Source of the DNA: Pseudobdellovibrionaceae bacterium
Lineage (GTDB): Bacteria > Bdellovibrionota > Bdellovibrionia > Bdellovibrionales > Bdellovibrionaceae
DNA: 64,000 bases
Direction: 5' to 3'
NCBI GenBank assembly: GCA_019637955.1
Contig: JAHBUS010000001.1
Coordinates: forward strand, 558,001 to 622,000
This document shows positions 45,220 through 53,708 of the stretch, one piece after another. Position numbers and translations under genes: made by a program. Position 1 is the first letter of the stretch. Each line of letters begins with the position of its first letter. The notes under the pieces are model-generated. The model did no database searches and had not been told where the DNA came from. It was given only the letters and a program-made list of their open reading frames with translations.

Positions 45220-47097
45220 ATGACAAGCGGGGCCCGCCAATTTCAACGCTTGAGCGAGGCCACCGCGTTCATCGAGGAGCGCCTGGGCTCGCACATCCGC
45301 CTGGCCACTCCGCTCGGTTTGGGAAAACCCAATCTGCTCTTGAATCAAATTTACGAGCGTGCGCAAAAAGACCCCGCACGAAAGCTGGAGATCTACACCG
45401 CGCTCTCGCTCCTGGTCCCGAAGGCCAGTGGCGACTTGCAAAAACGATTTCTCGAGCCTTTCGCCAAACGCCACTTCGGCGAAAACTACGCCGATCTGGC
45501 CTACGCCACCGACCGCGCCGCTGGAAAGCTCCCCGAGAACGTGCGCGTGCACGAGTTTTACTTTCAGGCGGCGCAGAACCTGGGCAAGGCCGAGCCCCAG
45601 CGCGATTACGTCAGCCTCAACTACACGCATGTCGTGCGATTTCTGCTCGAAAAGGATCTCAACCTCGTCGTTCAACTCGTCGCCAAGCGCGGTGATCAGT
45701 ATTCGTTGAGCTGCAATCCCGATCTCACGCTGGACCTGAAAGACGCCTACCAAGCCGCGGGAAAGCCTCTCGTCATTGTCGCGGTCGTGCACCCGGAACT
45801 CCCCTTTTTGGGATCCGACGCGATCGTCGACCCCTCGTTTTTTGATGCCATCGTCGATGGCGACGAAACGCGGGGGCCCCTGTTCGCGGTTCCGCGCACG
45901 CCTGTTGATTTGGCCGAAAACTGGATTGGCTTTCACGCGAGCCGTCTGGTCGTTGATGACGGCACCCTGCAAATCGGGATCGGCGCGCTTTCGGACGCCC
46001 TCGTTCATCATTTGATCGTGCGCCAAAAACAGAACGGCAAATACCGCGGCTGGGTTCAGCGCTGGGCCCAAGACGGCCGCGACCCGCGCAGCCTGATTCT
46101 GGACGAGACTCCTTTTGCCAAAGGCCTCTACGGTAGCAGTGAGATGGTGATGGACGGCTTCATGCGCCTCAGGGAAGCCGGCATTCTCAAGCGCGAGGTG
46201 CGGGAGCTGCACGAAAATGCGCGCCGCTACCTGCACGGCGGATTTTTCTTAGGCTCGAAAGACCTCTACCGATGGCTCAACCAGCTCGAGGGCGCCGACT
46301 TTGAGGGGCTCAACATGAGCCGCATCTCGATGATCAACGATCTTTACGACCCGCACGAGCTCGCGATCCGCCGGCAGCGCGTGCGCGCCCGCTTCTTTAA
46401 CACCTGCATGAGCATGACGCTCTTGGGAGGCGCGGCCTCCGAGACTCTCGAAAATGGCCAAGTCATTAGCGGCGTCGGTGGACAGTATAATTTTGTCGCC
46501 ATGGCGCAAGAGCTTCCCGACTCGCGCTCGGTGCTCATGTTCCGGAGCTCGCGCGATTCGAAAGGCCAACGCCAATCAACCCTGGTCCACCACCTGGGGA
46601 ACCAAACGATTCCGCGCCATCTGCGCGATGTCGCGATCACCGAATACGGCATCGCGGCCCTGCATGGGCGCACGGACGAAGAGTGCATTCAAAACTTGCT
46701 CGCCGTCACGGATGCCGAATTTCAAGACGGCCTGATCCGCGAAGCCCAAAAAAATAAGAAGCTCTCGGACCGTTACCAGCCGTCCGCGTTCATGAAAAAA
46801 AACACGCCCGAGTATTTAAGATCACTGTCTGAAGGTTTTGGGATGGAGGAGTTCGCGCCCGCGTTTCCGTTTGGCAGCGACTTCACGCCCGAAGAAGAGC
46901 GCCTGGCGCTCGCGCTTTCAAAACTGAAAAACGCGCAGCCTTCACCCGCCAAGCTCGCGGGGTATTTTTGGAAGGGCCTGCGGGAGAACTCAGCTCCGCA
47001 CCAAGCCGAATTGGCCCGTTTGGAGCTGGCCTCCGTCAAGACGCCCGCCGAGTTCGCCACCAGGCTGCTCGTGCTGGGCGCCCTGTCCGAGCTCTAG
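45220..47097 (+). CDS. Acetyl-CoA hydrolase/transferase family protein
   Basis: A 625-residue protein. The C-terminal half matches the acetyl-CoA hydrolase/transferase family: GLYGSSEMVMDGFM (the Glu is the likely thioester nucleophile, by analogy with the SEM motif), FNTCMSMTLLGGAASE, GVGGQYNFVAMAQ and ITEYGIAALHGRTDEE. The N-terminal half is longer than usual and less similar. Members hydrolyse acyl-CoA or move CoA between acids such as acetate and succinate. It lies 8 bases after leuS and probably shares its transcript. Its 3' end overlaps the GlsB-family gene by 4 bases. Substrate unknown. Confidence 0.75.
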   Translation: MTSGARQFQRLSEATAFIEERLGSHIRLATPLGLGKPNLLLNQIYERAQKDPARKLEIYTALSLLVPKASGDLQKRFLEPFAKRHFGENYADLAYATDRAAGKLPENVRVHEFYFQAAQNLGKAEPQRDYVSLNYTHVVRFLLEKDLNLVVQLVAKRGDQYSLSCNPDLTLDLKDAYQAAGKPLVIVAVVHPELPFLGSDAIVDPSFFDAIVDGDETRGPLFAVPRTPVDLAENWIGFHASRLVVDDGTLQIGIGALSDALVHHLIVRQKQNGKYRGWVQRWAQDGRDPRSLILDETPFAKGLYGSSEMVMDGFMRLREAGILKREVRELHENARRYLHGGFFLGSKDLYRWLNQLEGADFEGLNMSRISMINDLYDPHELAIRRQRVRARFFNTCMSMTLLGGAASETLENGQVISGVGGQYNFVAMAQELPDSRSVLMFRSSRDSKGQRQSTLVHHLGNQTIPRHLRDVAITEYGIAALHGRTDEECIQNLLAVTDAEFQDGLIREAQKNKKLSDRYQPSAFMKKNTPEYLRSLSEGFGMEEFAPAFPFGSDFTPEEERLALALSKLKNAQPSPAKLAGYFWKGLRENSAPHQAELARLELASVKTPAEFATRLLVLGALSEL

Positions 47098-47339
47098 GCC
47101 TTTCGAGCCACGATCATGCGGTAGATGAACAGAATCAGCATCGCGCCGATCACCGAAGCGATCAGTCCCGGAGCTTCGCCCGGTGCATAGTTGCCCATGC
47201 TCGAACCGATCCAACCCGCGAGCATCGCGCCCGCCACGCCCAAGATCATGGTGACGATGATTCCGCCCGGATCTTTACCCGGCATCAAAAATTTTGCGAT
47301 CGCGCCGACAATCAAGCCGATCAAAAGTGCCCACAACAT
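47094..47339 (-). CDS. GlsB/YeaQ/YmgE family small membrane protein
   Basis: An 81-residue inner-membrane protein of the transglycosylase-associated (GlsB/YeaQ) family: MLWALLIGLIVGAIAKFLMPG, then GGIIVTMILGVAGAMLAGWIG and a third helix GLIASVIGAMLILFIY. The family is often stress-induced; its mechanism is unclear. AGGAGG lies 5 bases before the ATG. It ends inside the last codons of the CoA-transferase-like gene and is 32 bases downstream of a DUF4112 gene. Confidence 0.9.
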   Translation of the reverse strand: MLWALLIGLIVGAIAKFLMPGKDPGGIIVTMILGVAGAMLAGWIGSSMGNYAPGEAPGLIASVIGAMLILFIYRMIVARKA

Positions 47340-47371
47340 AGATTCCTCCTGTTAACTTTCGCCCGATCCCT

Positions 47372-47863
47372 TTAGATCATGGCGTCTTGATTCATTTGCA
47401 CCAAATAATTCCAAAGGGCGGCGACCACCCAAATAATGAGCGCCGCACTTGCCACGAGAACCGCGGCAACCACCAAGAGAGTCAAAAACACGGCAATCTT
47501 CGATGACCGTGTCGTGTGCCGGGGGTCTGAAACGTAGCGGTCGACCAAAGCCATATTTTTGGTGTTGGCCTTCCAGAAAATATCGAAAAAATTACCCAGA
47601 AAGGGAACGAGATCGAAAAGATTGTCGAGCAGGACATTCAAACCCATGCGGATGATCACCGCCGGCGACACGCCGATCGCGGCCGCACGGGCCATAATAT
47701 AGAGCGAGACCAGACTGGTGACAAAGTCGCCAACGCCGGGGATGAACCCCAGAATCCCGTCCCAGCCAATGCGAAAACCACCGGGTAATCGGTACTTGCT
47801 ATCAAGCCACTCGGCGAGTTTTTTGAGATCTTGAATGTCTTTTTGAGTTGCCACGCTTGCCAC
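47372..47863 (-). CDS. DUF4112 membrane protein
   Basis: A 163-residue protein matching DUF4112: LDSKYRLPGGFRIGWDGILG, FIPGVGDFVTSLVSLYIMARA, NVLLDNLFDLVPFLGNFFD and a C-terminal hydrophobic helix (VFLTLLVVAAVLVASAALII). Function is unknown; it is a small inner-membrane protein. The start is a GTG at 47863 or a second GTG at 47854; neither has a strong ribosome binding site. Divergent from the DUF2959 lipoprotein gene. Confidence 0.8.
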   Translation of the reverse strand: MASVATQKDIQDLKKLAEWLDSKYRLPGGFRIGWDGILGFIPGVGDFVTSLVSLYIMARAAAIGVSPAVIIRMGLNVLLDNLFDLVPFLGNFFDIFWKANTKNMALVDRYVSDPRHTTRSSKIAVFLTLLVVAAVLVASAALIIWVVAALWNYLVQMNQDAMI

Positions 47864-47965
47864 AACTCTTGGTTATCATTGAGCTCTCAACTCCACAAGA
47901 GAGCGCAGGTCCTGTTAAGAATTCTTGTCTGGGATGTGGGAGCGACTTCAGGCACATCTATGTTT

Positions 47966-47988
47966 GGTCGCGCGCCGAGTGCGCGCCC
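47966..47988. repeat. Diverged copy of the GC palindrome family
   Basis: GGTCGCGCG and TGCGCGCCC flank an ACGCCGAG-type centre. Like the copies at 22222 and 28037 it is preceded by TGTTTGGT-type sequence. It lies in the leader of the DUF2959 lipoprotein gene. Confidence 0.55.
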
Positions 47989-48010
47989 CGAACGGAAAGG
48001 GCTACTTTCG

Positions 48011-48676
48011 ATGACTCGCTTCACGGCAATTCTGATCGCATTGATTTTCTTGACGGGCTTAGGCTGCCAAAACGCCATCAATAAGGCCGGGCGCGAAGTG
48101 AAGTACTCAGCCTGGGAGGTCGTCGGCGTGCAAAAGCGCGACCTCTTCAAGAAACAGGTCACCCAAACAAAGGAAAACCAGGCCGAAACCGGCGAGGCTT
48201 TCAAAGACGCGCTCGAGCGCCTGCAAGAAGTTTACAAGTTCGACGGCGGCAATCTCGAAAAAGAATACCGCAAGCTGAATTCTGCTTATGAAGACGCCGA
48301 GAAAAAGGTGAACATTTCCAAAGCGGATATCGCCAAACTTGAAACCATCGCCAGCGACCTGTTCGAAGAGTGGGCCAAAGAGATCGACCAGATCCAATCG
48401 AGCGATCTCAAGTCGCGCAGTCGGCAAACTCTGGCGCAGACCAAAAGCAAGTACGGTGACATGCAAAAAAGCTTAAAGAAAGCCGAAGGCAAAATGGGCC
48501 CCGTGCTCGCGAAGCTGCGCGATCAGACCCTCTTCTTGAAGCACAATCTCAACGCCAAGGCCGTGGCCTCGCTCAAAGTTGAGTCCGCGCGCATCGAAAA
48601 AGACATCGCCTCGCTGATCGAAGACATGAACAAATCGATCAGCGGAGCGGAAGACGTGATCAAGAACCTCGAGTAA
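48011..48676 (+). CDS. DUF2959 lipoprotein
   Basis: A 221-residue lipoprotein (lipobox LTGLGC). It carries the DUF2959 signature near the start (KYSAWEVVGVQKRDLF), then helices with AEKKVNISKADIAKLE and a second coiled-coil half (LKVESARIEKDIASLIEDMN). The family is widespread in Proteobacteria and Bdellovibrionota; function is unknown. The ATG at 48011 is chosen because it opens the signal peptide; the ribosome binding site (AAAGGG) is somewhat distant. Convergent with the porin gene, 5 bases apart. Confidence 0.8.
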   Translation: MTRFTAILIALIFLTGLGCQNAINKAGREVKYSAWEVVGVQKRDLFKKQVTQTKENQAETGEAFKDALERLQEVYKFDGGNLEKEYRKLNSAYEDAEKKVNISKADIAKLETIASDLFEEWAKEIDQIQSSDLKSRSRQTLAQTKSKYGDMQKSLKKAEGKMGPVLAKLRDQTLFLKHNLNAKAVASLKVESARIEKDIASLIEDMNKSISGAEDVIKNLE

Positions 48677-48681
48677 CGATC

Positions 48682-49956
48682 TTAGTATTTGGCGTCGAGG
48701 GCCACGTACCCGTAGTGAGGGCTGCGCGTGTCGCCTGCGGTGTCTTTGATGTAAGAACCGGCCTGAAAGAACGCGACTCCCACCGAAACCGTCACATTTT
48801 GATCCCATTTGTACTTGGCGGTTAGGTCGATCTCGCTCCCGACGTCGCGCGCGTCCGAAATGGCGCTGCCAAAGGGCGTGGTGCCGGAGTTGTTCACCAA
48901 CAGAGCATCGGTCTTCGTTCGAGTAAAGTAGAACAGATCAAGATCCCCCGACCAGCGGTCGTTCACGACTTGCGAGTAGTGGATCGCGGCGCCGGTCAAG
49001 TTGCGGCGGCCCACCACGTCCGCGCGCCCAAGCGGAACGAAGGACGTTGGGTACAGGTCCTTCCAAAATGCGCCCGCCTGAAAGACCTCAGAACCCAAGC
49101 GTGACCCTTGAGCCTCGCCCCAGCGGGTCCAAATTTCGGCATCAATCATGCCGTTGTCTTTGTTCTCGGCAAAAGTGCTGGTATTGGCCTGCCCGTAGTT
49201 TTGCGCGACCTCACCCTTGATTCCCCAGGCCGAAAAATCCGTGACGATTCGCGAGCCATACGTCCCCCAACCGAAAGGACGGTTGGCATCGACGGGCGCC
49301 GTGCCGGGGTCGCGGTTGTCCGCGAGGTAAAACGCGTAAAGATCCAAGGCCTTGATGCTCTCGCTGGGAGAACCGGTCACGTAAAGACCCGACAGCTCTT
49401 TATTTCCACCATTGGCTGAATTGACGGCGGTCAGCTCGACGATTTGGGCTTGAAGCAAGTCCACAGACCACACCTCGGACGCCCATCGCAGCTTGATCGC
49501 ATCGAAGCTACGGCCATAAACGCCCGAGTCGGAGGGCGCAATCATCAGCTGGTCGCCGTAAGCCAGCGCTTGGCGGCCAAACACGAGGGTCCACTGCGGA
49601 GCCAGCTCCACTTCAAGAGAGCCTTGGCGAACCGTGAGCGGATCTCCGACATAACTCGAATTGCCCGAGGTCTCGGTCAACGAGTTGGCTCCCGCCCCTG
49701 ACGGCACGAATCCTTGCTGACCCAAGATCTTGGCGTACTGAGGTTCGAGCAGCACCTTCACCGTGGGTGAGACCTCATAAGAAAACTGCGGACGCAAACG
49801 GATGCTGAAGAAACTGGTGCGATTGACGAGATCTTTTTGGTTGCTGTCCTCGTAGCGCACGCGGCTGGTGAGCGACATTTTAACCGTCTTGCTCGTCTCT
49901 TGCGCTTGCACGGACACGGTCAGAAAAAGGAGCGATATCAAAGCGATCGTTTTCAT
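48682..49956 (-). CDS. Alginate-export/porin-type outer-membrane protein
   Basis: A 424-residue outer-membrane barrel (signal MKTIALISLLFLTVSVQA). Alternating strands ending in aromatic residues run throughout, with typical pieces such as SLTSRVRYEDSN, FFSIRLRPQFSYEV, VFGRQALAYGDQLM, WSVDLLQAQIVELT and a C-terminal strand GYVALDAKY. The pattern fits the alginate export (AlgE/DUF1302-like) family, which forms channels for sugars or uronates; the substrate is unknown. The downstream DUF3817 gene lies 17 bases further in the same direction. Confidence 0.8.
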   Translation of the reverse strand: MKTIALISLLFLTVSVQAQETSKTVKMSLTSRVRYEDSNQKDLVNRTSFFSIRLRPQFSYEVSPTVKVLLEPQYAKILGQQGFVPSGAGANSLTETSGNSSYVGDPLTVRQGSLEVELAPQWTLVFGRQALAYGDQLMIAPSDSGVYGRSFDAIKLRWASEVWSVDLLQAQIVELTAVNSANGGNKELSGLYVTGSPSESIKALDLYAFYLADNRDPGTAPVDANRPFGWGTYGSRIVTDFSAWGIKGEVAQNYGQANTSTFAENKDNGMIDAEIWTRWGEAQGSRLGSEVFQAGAFWKDLYPTSFVPLGRADVVGRRNLTGAAIHYSQVVNDRWSGDLDLFYFTRTKTDALLVNNSGTTPFGSAISDARDVGSEIDLTAKYKWDQNVTVSVGVAFFQAGSYIKDTAGDTRSPHYGYVALDAKY

Positions 49957-49973
49957 TCAGTTCATCCTTTGTC

Positions 49974-50243
49974 TTAAAGATATTTCTTTTCGAAAATAAA
50001 GGTCCCGAAGGGCACCGATGACAGCACCAGCGCCATGGTCAGCTTTTTCCAGCCCCAGCTTTCATCGAGAGCCAAGTTGATCGCACCAACCACGTAAAGC
50101 ATGAAGAGCAGTCCATGCGCCATGCCGACCTGACGGACCATTTCGGGCTGCATCCAAATGTACTTGAGCGGCATGGCCACAAAGAGCAAAAGCAAGAGAG
50201 AAATCCCCTCGATCCATCCCACGATGATGAACGCGCGTTTCAT
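49974..50243 (-). CDS. DUF3817 integral membrane protein
   Basis: An 89-residue protein with three hydrophobic segments: IVGWIEGISLLLLLFVAMPLK, VGMAHGLLFMLYVVGAINL and MALVLSSVPFGTFIFEK. This is the DUF3817 pattern (GxxEGxSLLLL then MAHGxLF). Function unknown. The ATG at 50243 has GGAGGT upstream. It sits between the decarboxylase and porin genes in one direction. Confidence 0.85.
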   Translation of the reverse strand: MKRAFIIVGWIEGISLLLLLFVAMPLKYIWMQPEMVRQVGMAHGLLFMLYVVGAINLALDESWGWKKLTMALVLSSVPFGTFIFEKKYL

Positions 50244-50287
50244 GGCCACCTCCGAGCGCCCCAAAATAATGCGGCCCAGGGCCGCCG

Positions 50288-52552
50288 TCATTCGTAATCT
50301 TGGCCCTGGGTGACGCAGTCGACAAAGTAGCTCTTCTCTCCTTTCACGGTCTCCGAGACCAGCCCGTGAACGTCGGTTTCAAAGCCCGGGAACTGATTGT
50401 TAAACGCCGCCGCGAACTTCAAGTAATTCACGATGGTGCGGTTGAACTTTTCGCCGGGCACCAAAAGAGGGATCCCGGGAGGATACGGCGTGAGCAGCAC
50501 CGCGGTGACGCGCCCCTCGAGTTTGTCGATCGCGACGCGCTCAATGTCTTCGCGCGCCATTTTCGCGAACGCCGCCGAGGGTTTCATCGCGGCTTCAATC
50601 TCCGAGACGTACACCTCGGTCGTCATCCGCGCGATGTCGCCCGCTTTGTAGGCTTCATGGATCTTTTGACAAAGATCCTGCAGTCCCACGCGCTCGTACT
50701 CGGGATGCGCGCTCACGAACTGCGGCATGATCTTCCACAGGGGCTGATTGCGGTCATAGTCATCTTTGAACTGCTGCAGAGCCGTGAGCAGCGTGTTCCA
50801 GCGGCCTTTCGTGATCCCGATGGTGAACATGATGAAGAACGAGTAGAGGCCGCACTTCTCGACGATCACCCCGTGCTCGGAGAGGTACTTGGTCACCAGG
50901 GCCGCCGGAATCCCGCGCGCCGCAAACTCGCCGTTCACATCAAGTCCGGTCGTCATGACCGTGGTCTTGATGGGATCGAGCATGTTGAAATTTTCGGAGA
51001 CGCCTTTAAAGCCGTGCCACTTGTCTTCGGGTTTCAGCACCCAGGCGTCGCGCGAGCCGATGCCTTCGGCCGGGAGATCCTCGGGACCCCAAACCGAGAA
51101 CCACCAGTCCGTGCCGAACTCGTCTCCCACTTTGCGCATGGCCCGACGAAAATCGAGGGCCTCCCCGATGCTTTCTTGCACCAACGCGGTTCCGCCGGGC
51201 TCCTCCATCATCGCGGCCGCGACATCACAGCTGGCGATGATCGAGTACTGCGGGCTCGTCGAGGTGTGCATCAAATACGCCTCGTTGAAAATGGGCTTGT
51301 TGAGTTTTTTCTCCTCGGATTCGGCGACCAGGATTTGCGACGCCTGGCTGAGGCCCGCGAGCATTTTGTGGGTCGATTGGGTCGAGAAGACCATCGACGT
51401 CTGCGTGCGCGGCCGGTTCTTTCCGATGGCGTGCATGTCCTGGTAAAAGTCGTGGAAGGCGGCGTGCGGAAGCCAAGCCTCGTCGAAGTGCAAGTTGTCG
51501 ATCTTGCCGTCAAGACCTTGCTGAATGGCGCGCGCGTTGTAGACGATGCCGTCGTACGTGCTCTGCGTGAGAGTCAGGATGCGCGGCTTGCGCGTCTTAT
51601 CCTTAATGAAAGGATTCGCTTCGATCTTTTTCTGGATGTTCGCCATCGAGAACTCGCTCTGAGGAATGGGCCCGATGAGACCATAGTGGTTCCGGGTGGG
51701 CGTCAAGAACACCGGCACCGCGCCCGTCATCATGATCGCGTGCAAAATGGACTTGTGACAGTTGCGGTCGACGACGACGATATCGTCGGGGCCGACGGCC
51801 GAGTGCCAAACGATTTTGTTCGACGTCGAGGTCCCGTTGGTCACGAAGAAGAGGTGATCGGCATTGAAGATGCGCGCGGCATTGCGCTCGGACTTGGCCA
51901 CGGGCCCGGTGTGATCCAAGAGCTGCCCCAGGTCCTCGACGGCATTACAGACGTCGGATCTGAGCATGTTCTCGCCGAAGAATTGGTGGAACATCTGGCC
52001 CACGGGCGATTTCAAAAAGGCCACGCCTCCCGAGTGCCCGGGGCAGTGCCATGAGTACGAGCCGTTCTGGGCGTAGTTCAAAAGCGCGCTAAAGAAAGGA
52101 GGCGCGATCGCGTCCAAATAGGCCTTCGCCTCGCGGATGATGTGTTTCGCGACGAACTCGGGCGTGTCCTCGTGCAGATGGATGAACCCGTGCAACTGGC
52201 GCAGGATCTCGTTGGGAAGGTGGCGCGAGGTTCGCGTCTCTCCATAAAGAAAGATCGGGATGTCCGCGTTTTTGAAACGAATCTCTTCAATGAAGCGCTG
52301 CAGACCTTTGATCGCGGCGGCCCCCTCGGGAGCTGTCGCTTCGCCGAATTCGTCATCGTCGATACTGAGGATGAACGCCGACGCATGACTTTGGTGCTGG
52401 GCGAACGAGCCCAGATCGCCGTAGCTCGTGAAGCTCAGGGTTTGCACGCCCTCTTTTTCGATCGCGGCCGCCAGCGCGCGGATGCCGCTACCGCTGGCGT
52501 TTTCAGAGCGGAAATCCTCGTCGATGATCACGATGGGGAATTTGAATTTCAT
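50288..52552 (-). CDS. Orn/Lys/Arg decarboxylase (AdiA/LdcC-type)
   Basis: A 754-residue PLP-dependent amino-acid decarboxylase. The N-terminal receiver-like wing (IVIIDEDFRSENASG, FILSIDDDEF) precedes the PLP core: SYSWHCPGHSGG, HFDEAWLPHAAFH (Asp pairs with the PLP nitrogen) and STQSTHKMLAGLSQAS with Lys396 as the Schiff base. The length and N-terminal wing fit the decameric acid-type arginine, lysine or ornithine decarboxylases. It is divergent from argC over a 109-base promoter with TGCAT operators, and homospermidine synthase lies in the arg operon. The favoured role is therefore making putrescine or agmatine for polyamine synthesis. The ATG has AGGAGG 7 bases upstream. Confidence 0.9.
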   Translation of the reverse strand: MKFKFPIVIIDEDFRSENASGSGIRALAAAIEKEGVQTLSFTSYGDLGSFAQHQSHASAFILSIDDDEFGEATAPEGAAAIKGLQRFIEEIRFKNADIPIFLYGETRTSRHLPNEILRQLHGFIHLHEDTPEFVAKHIIREAKAYLDAIAPPFFSALLNYAQNGSYSWHCPGHSGGVAFLKSPVGQMFHQFFGENMLRSDVCNAVEDLGQLLDHTGPVAKSERNAARIFNADHLFFVTNGTSTSNKIVWHSAVGPDDIVVVDRNCHKSILHAIMMTGAVPVFLTPTRNHYGLIGPIPQSEFSMANIQKKIEANPFIKDKTRKPRILTLTQSTYDGIVYNARAIQQGLDGKIDNLHFDEAWLPHAAFHDFYQDMHAIGKNRPRTQTSMVFSTQSTHKMLAGLSQASQILVAESEEKKLNKPIFNEAYLMHTSTSPQYSIIASCDVAAAMMEEPGGTALVQESIGEALDFRRAMRKVGDEFGTDWWFSVWGPEDLPAEGIGSRDAWVLKPEDKWHGFKGVSENFNMLDPIKTTVMTTGLDVNGEFAARGIPAALVTKYLSEHGVIVEKCGLYSFFIMFTIGITKGRWNTLLTALQQFKDDYDRNQPLWKIMPQFVSAHPEYERVGLQDLCQKIHEAYKAGDIARMTTEVYVSEIEAAMKPSAAFAKMAREDIERVAIDKLEGRVTAVLLTPYPPGIPLLVPGEKFNRTIVNYLKFAAAFNNQFPGFETDVHGLVSETVKGEKSYFVDCVTQGQDYE

Positions 52553-52587
52553 CAAAAGACCTCCTTTTTGAAAAACCCGAACTGGAC

Positions 52588-52675
52588 TATTTATGCATTT
52601 ATTTTAATTTTAATGCAAATAAAACATTGACGGCGCGATCGATTGGCCTAATTATGCACGTATGATGCATAAATA
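52588..52675. promoter_or_regulatory. Divergent arginine/polyamine control region with TGCAT operators
   Basis: TATTTATGCAT (52588-52598) and its inverted copy ATGCATAAATA (52665-52675) flank the region. A perfect 7-bp inverted repeat TTATGCA-N7-TGCATAA spans 52652-52672. The site overlaps the likely argC promoter (TTGACG at 52627-52632, 16-base spacer, TAATTA at 52649-52654) and the argC start codon. ArgR hexamers usually bind paired AT-rich palindromes, and ArgR is encoded downstream, so this is a plausible ArgR operator. Not proven. Confidence 0.55.
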
Positions 52676-53708
52676 TAGAAACGCAGTGACAGCTTCGATC
52701 GTGGGTGCCCGAGGGTACAGCGGCCTGGAAACCGCCAAGATCCTGCTTCGCCACTCGGGCTTTAAGCTGACTCATGCGTTCGCCACTTCGACGTTTGATC
52801 TCTCGGCCTTGCTCGGCAGCGAAGGCGTGAAGGGGGTTGTGTGCCTGAACGACGATGAGCTCATGGACAACCTCACGGACGTGGTCTTCTTGGCAACGCC
52901 TGCGGAAGTCTCGCTCAAACTGGCACCGCAAATTTTGTCGGCGGGAAAAAAGGTCGTGGATCTCAGCGGCGCGTTTCGCCTGAAGAAAAGCGACTACGCC
53001 CGGTGGTACGGCTTTGATCATCACGAGCCCGCTTGGCTTGAGCGCGCTCACTTCGGGCTCGTGCCTTGGGCGCAGCCGAAGCTGGAGACTCGACTCGTGG
53101 CGAACCCGGGCTGCTTCGCCACCGCCGTGAACATGGCTTTGATCCCTTTGCTCAAGGACTCTCTGATCGAGGCCTCAAGCTTGGTGATCGATGCCAAGTC
53201 CGGCGCGACGGGCGCGGGAAAAAAAGCCGCGGAGAACCTTTTGTTCACCGAGGTGCAGGGCGAGTGCTTGCCTTATAAAATTGGCAAGCACCAGCACGAG
53301 CCCGAAATCGGCGAGGCGGCGGAGCGCTTTGGCGGGCAAGTGATCGACGCCCACTTCACCACCTCGCTGCTCGGCGCGCGGCGCGGGATCATCGTGGGCC
53401 TGTACGCCCGCCTGCGCGAGGGCGTGGATCTGGCGCAGGTCGAAGAGGCCTACCGCCGGGCCTACGCGAACTACCCGCTCATGCGCACGGCGCAAGCTGA
53501 GCAGGAGCCTCAGCTGCTGCAGCTCAAGAAAGTGGTGGGAACGGCGCGCACGCACATCACGTTCGCGGCTCAAGGATCGAAGCTTTATGTGTTTTCGTGT
53601 TTGGACAATTTAATGAAGGGTGCGGCCAGCCAGGCCGTCGAGAATGCGAATCTTCTTTTTGGTTACCCGGCCGAGACCGGGCTGACAGATTGGGAGGCCA
53701 TGATATGA
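52662..53708 (+). CDS. argC: N-acetyl-gamma-glutamyl-phosphate reductase
   Basis: A 348-residue reductase that makes N-acetylglutamate semialdehyde from the acetylglutamyl phosphate. The NAD(P)-binding start TASIVGARGYSGLETAK is followed by the catalytic Cys in ANPGCFATAVNMALIPLL, and GARRGIIVGLY and DNLMKGAASQAVENANLLFG near the end. The ATG at 52662 is directly at the predicted start of transcription, with no Shine-Dalgarno, suggesting leaderless mRNA. An ATG three bases downstream is equally possible. Overlaps argJ by 4 bases. Confidence 0.95.
   Translation: MMHKYRNAVTASIVGARGYSGLETAKILLRHSGFKLTHAFATSTFDLSALLGSEGVKGVVCLNDDELMDNLTDVVFLATPAEVSLKLAPQILSAGKKVVDLSGAFRLKKSDYARWYGFDHHEPAWLERAHFGLVPWAQPKLETRLVANPGCFATAVNMALIPLLKDSLIEASSLVIDAKSGATGAGKKAAENLLFTEVQGECLPYKIGKHQHEPEIGEAAERFGGQVIDAHFTTSLLGARRGIIVGLYARLREGVDLAQVEEAYRRAYANYPLMRTAQAEQEPQLLQLKKVVGTARTHITFAAQGSKLYVFSCLDNLMKGAASQAVENANLLFGYPAETGLTDWEAMI

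Noticed and set aside
50300-52054. 584-codon frame opposite the decarboxylase gene
   Set aside because: Composition is Arg/Val/His-rich and domain-free. The minus-strand gene shows all PLP decarboxylase motifs.
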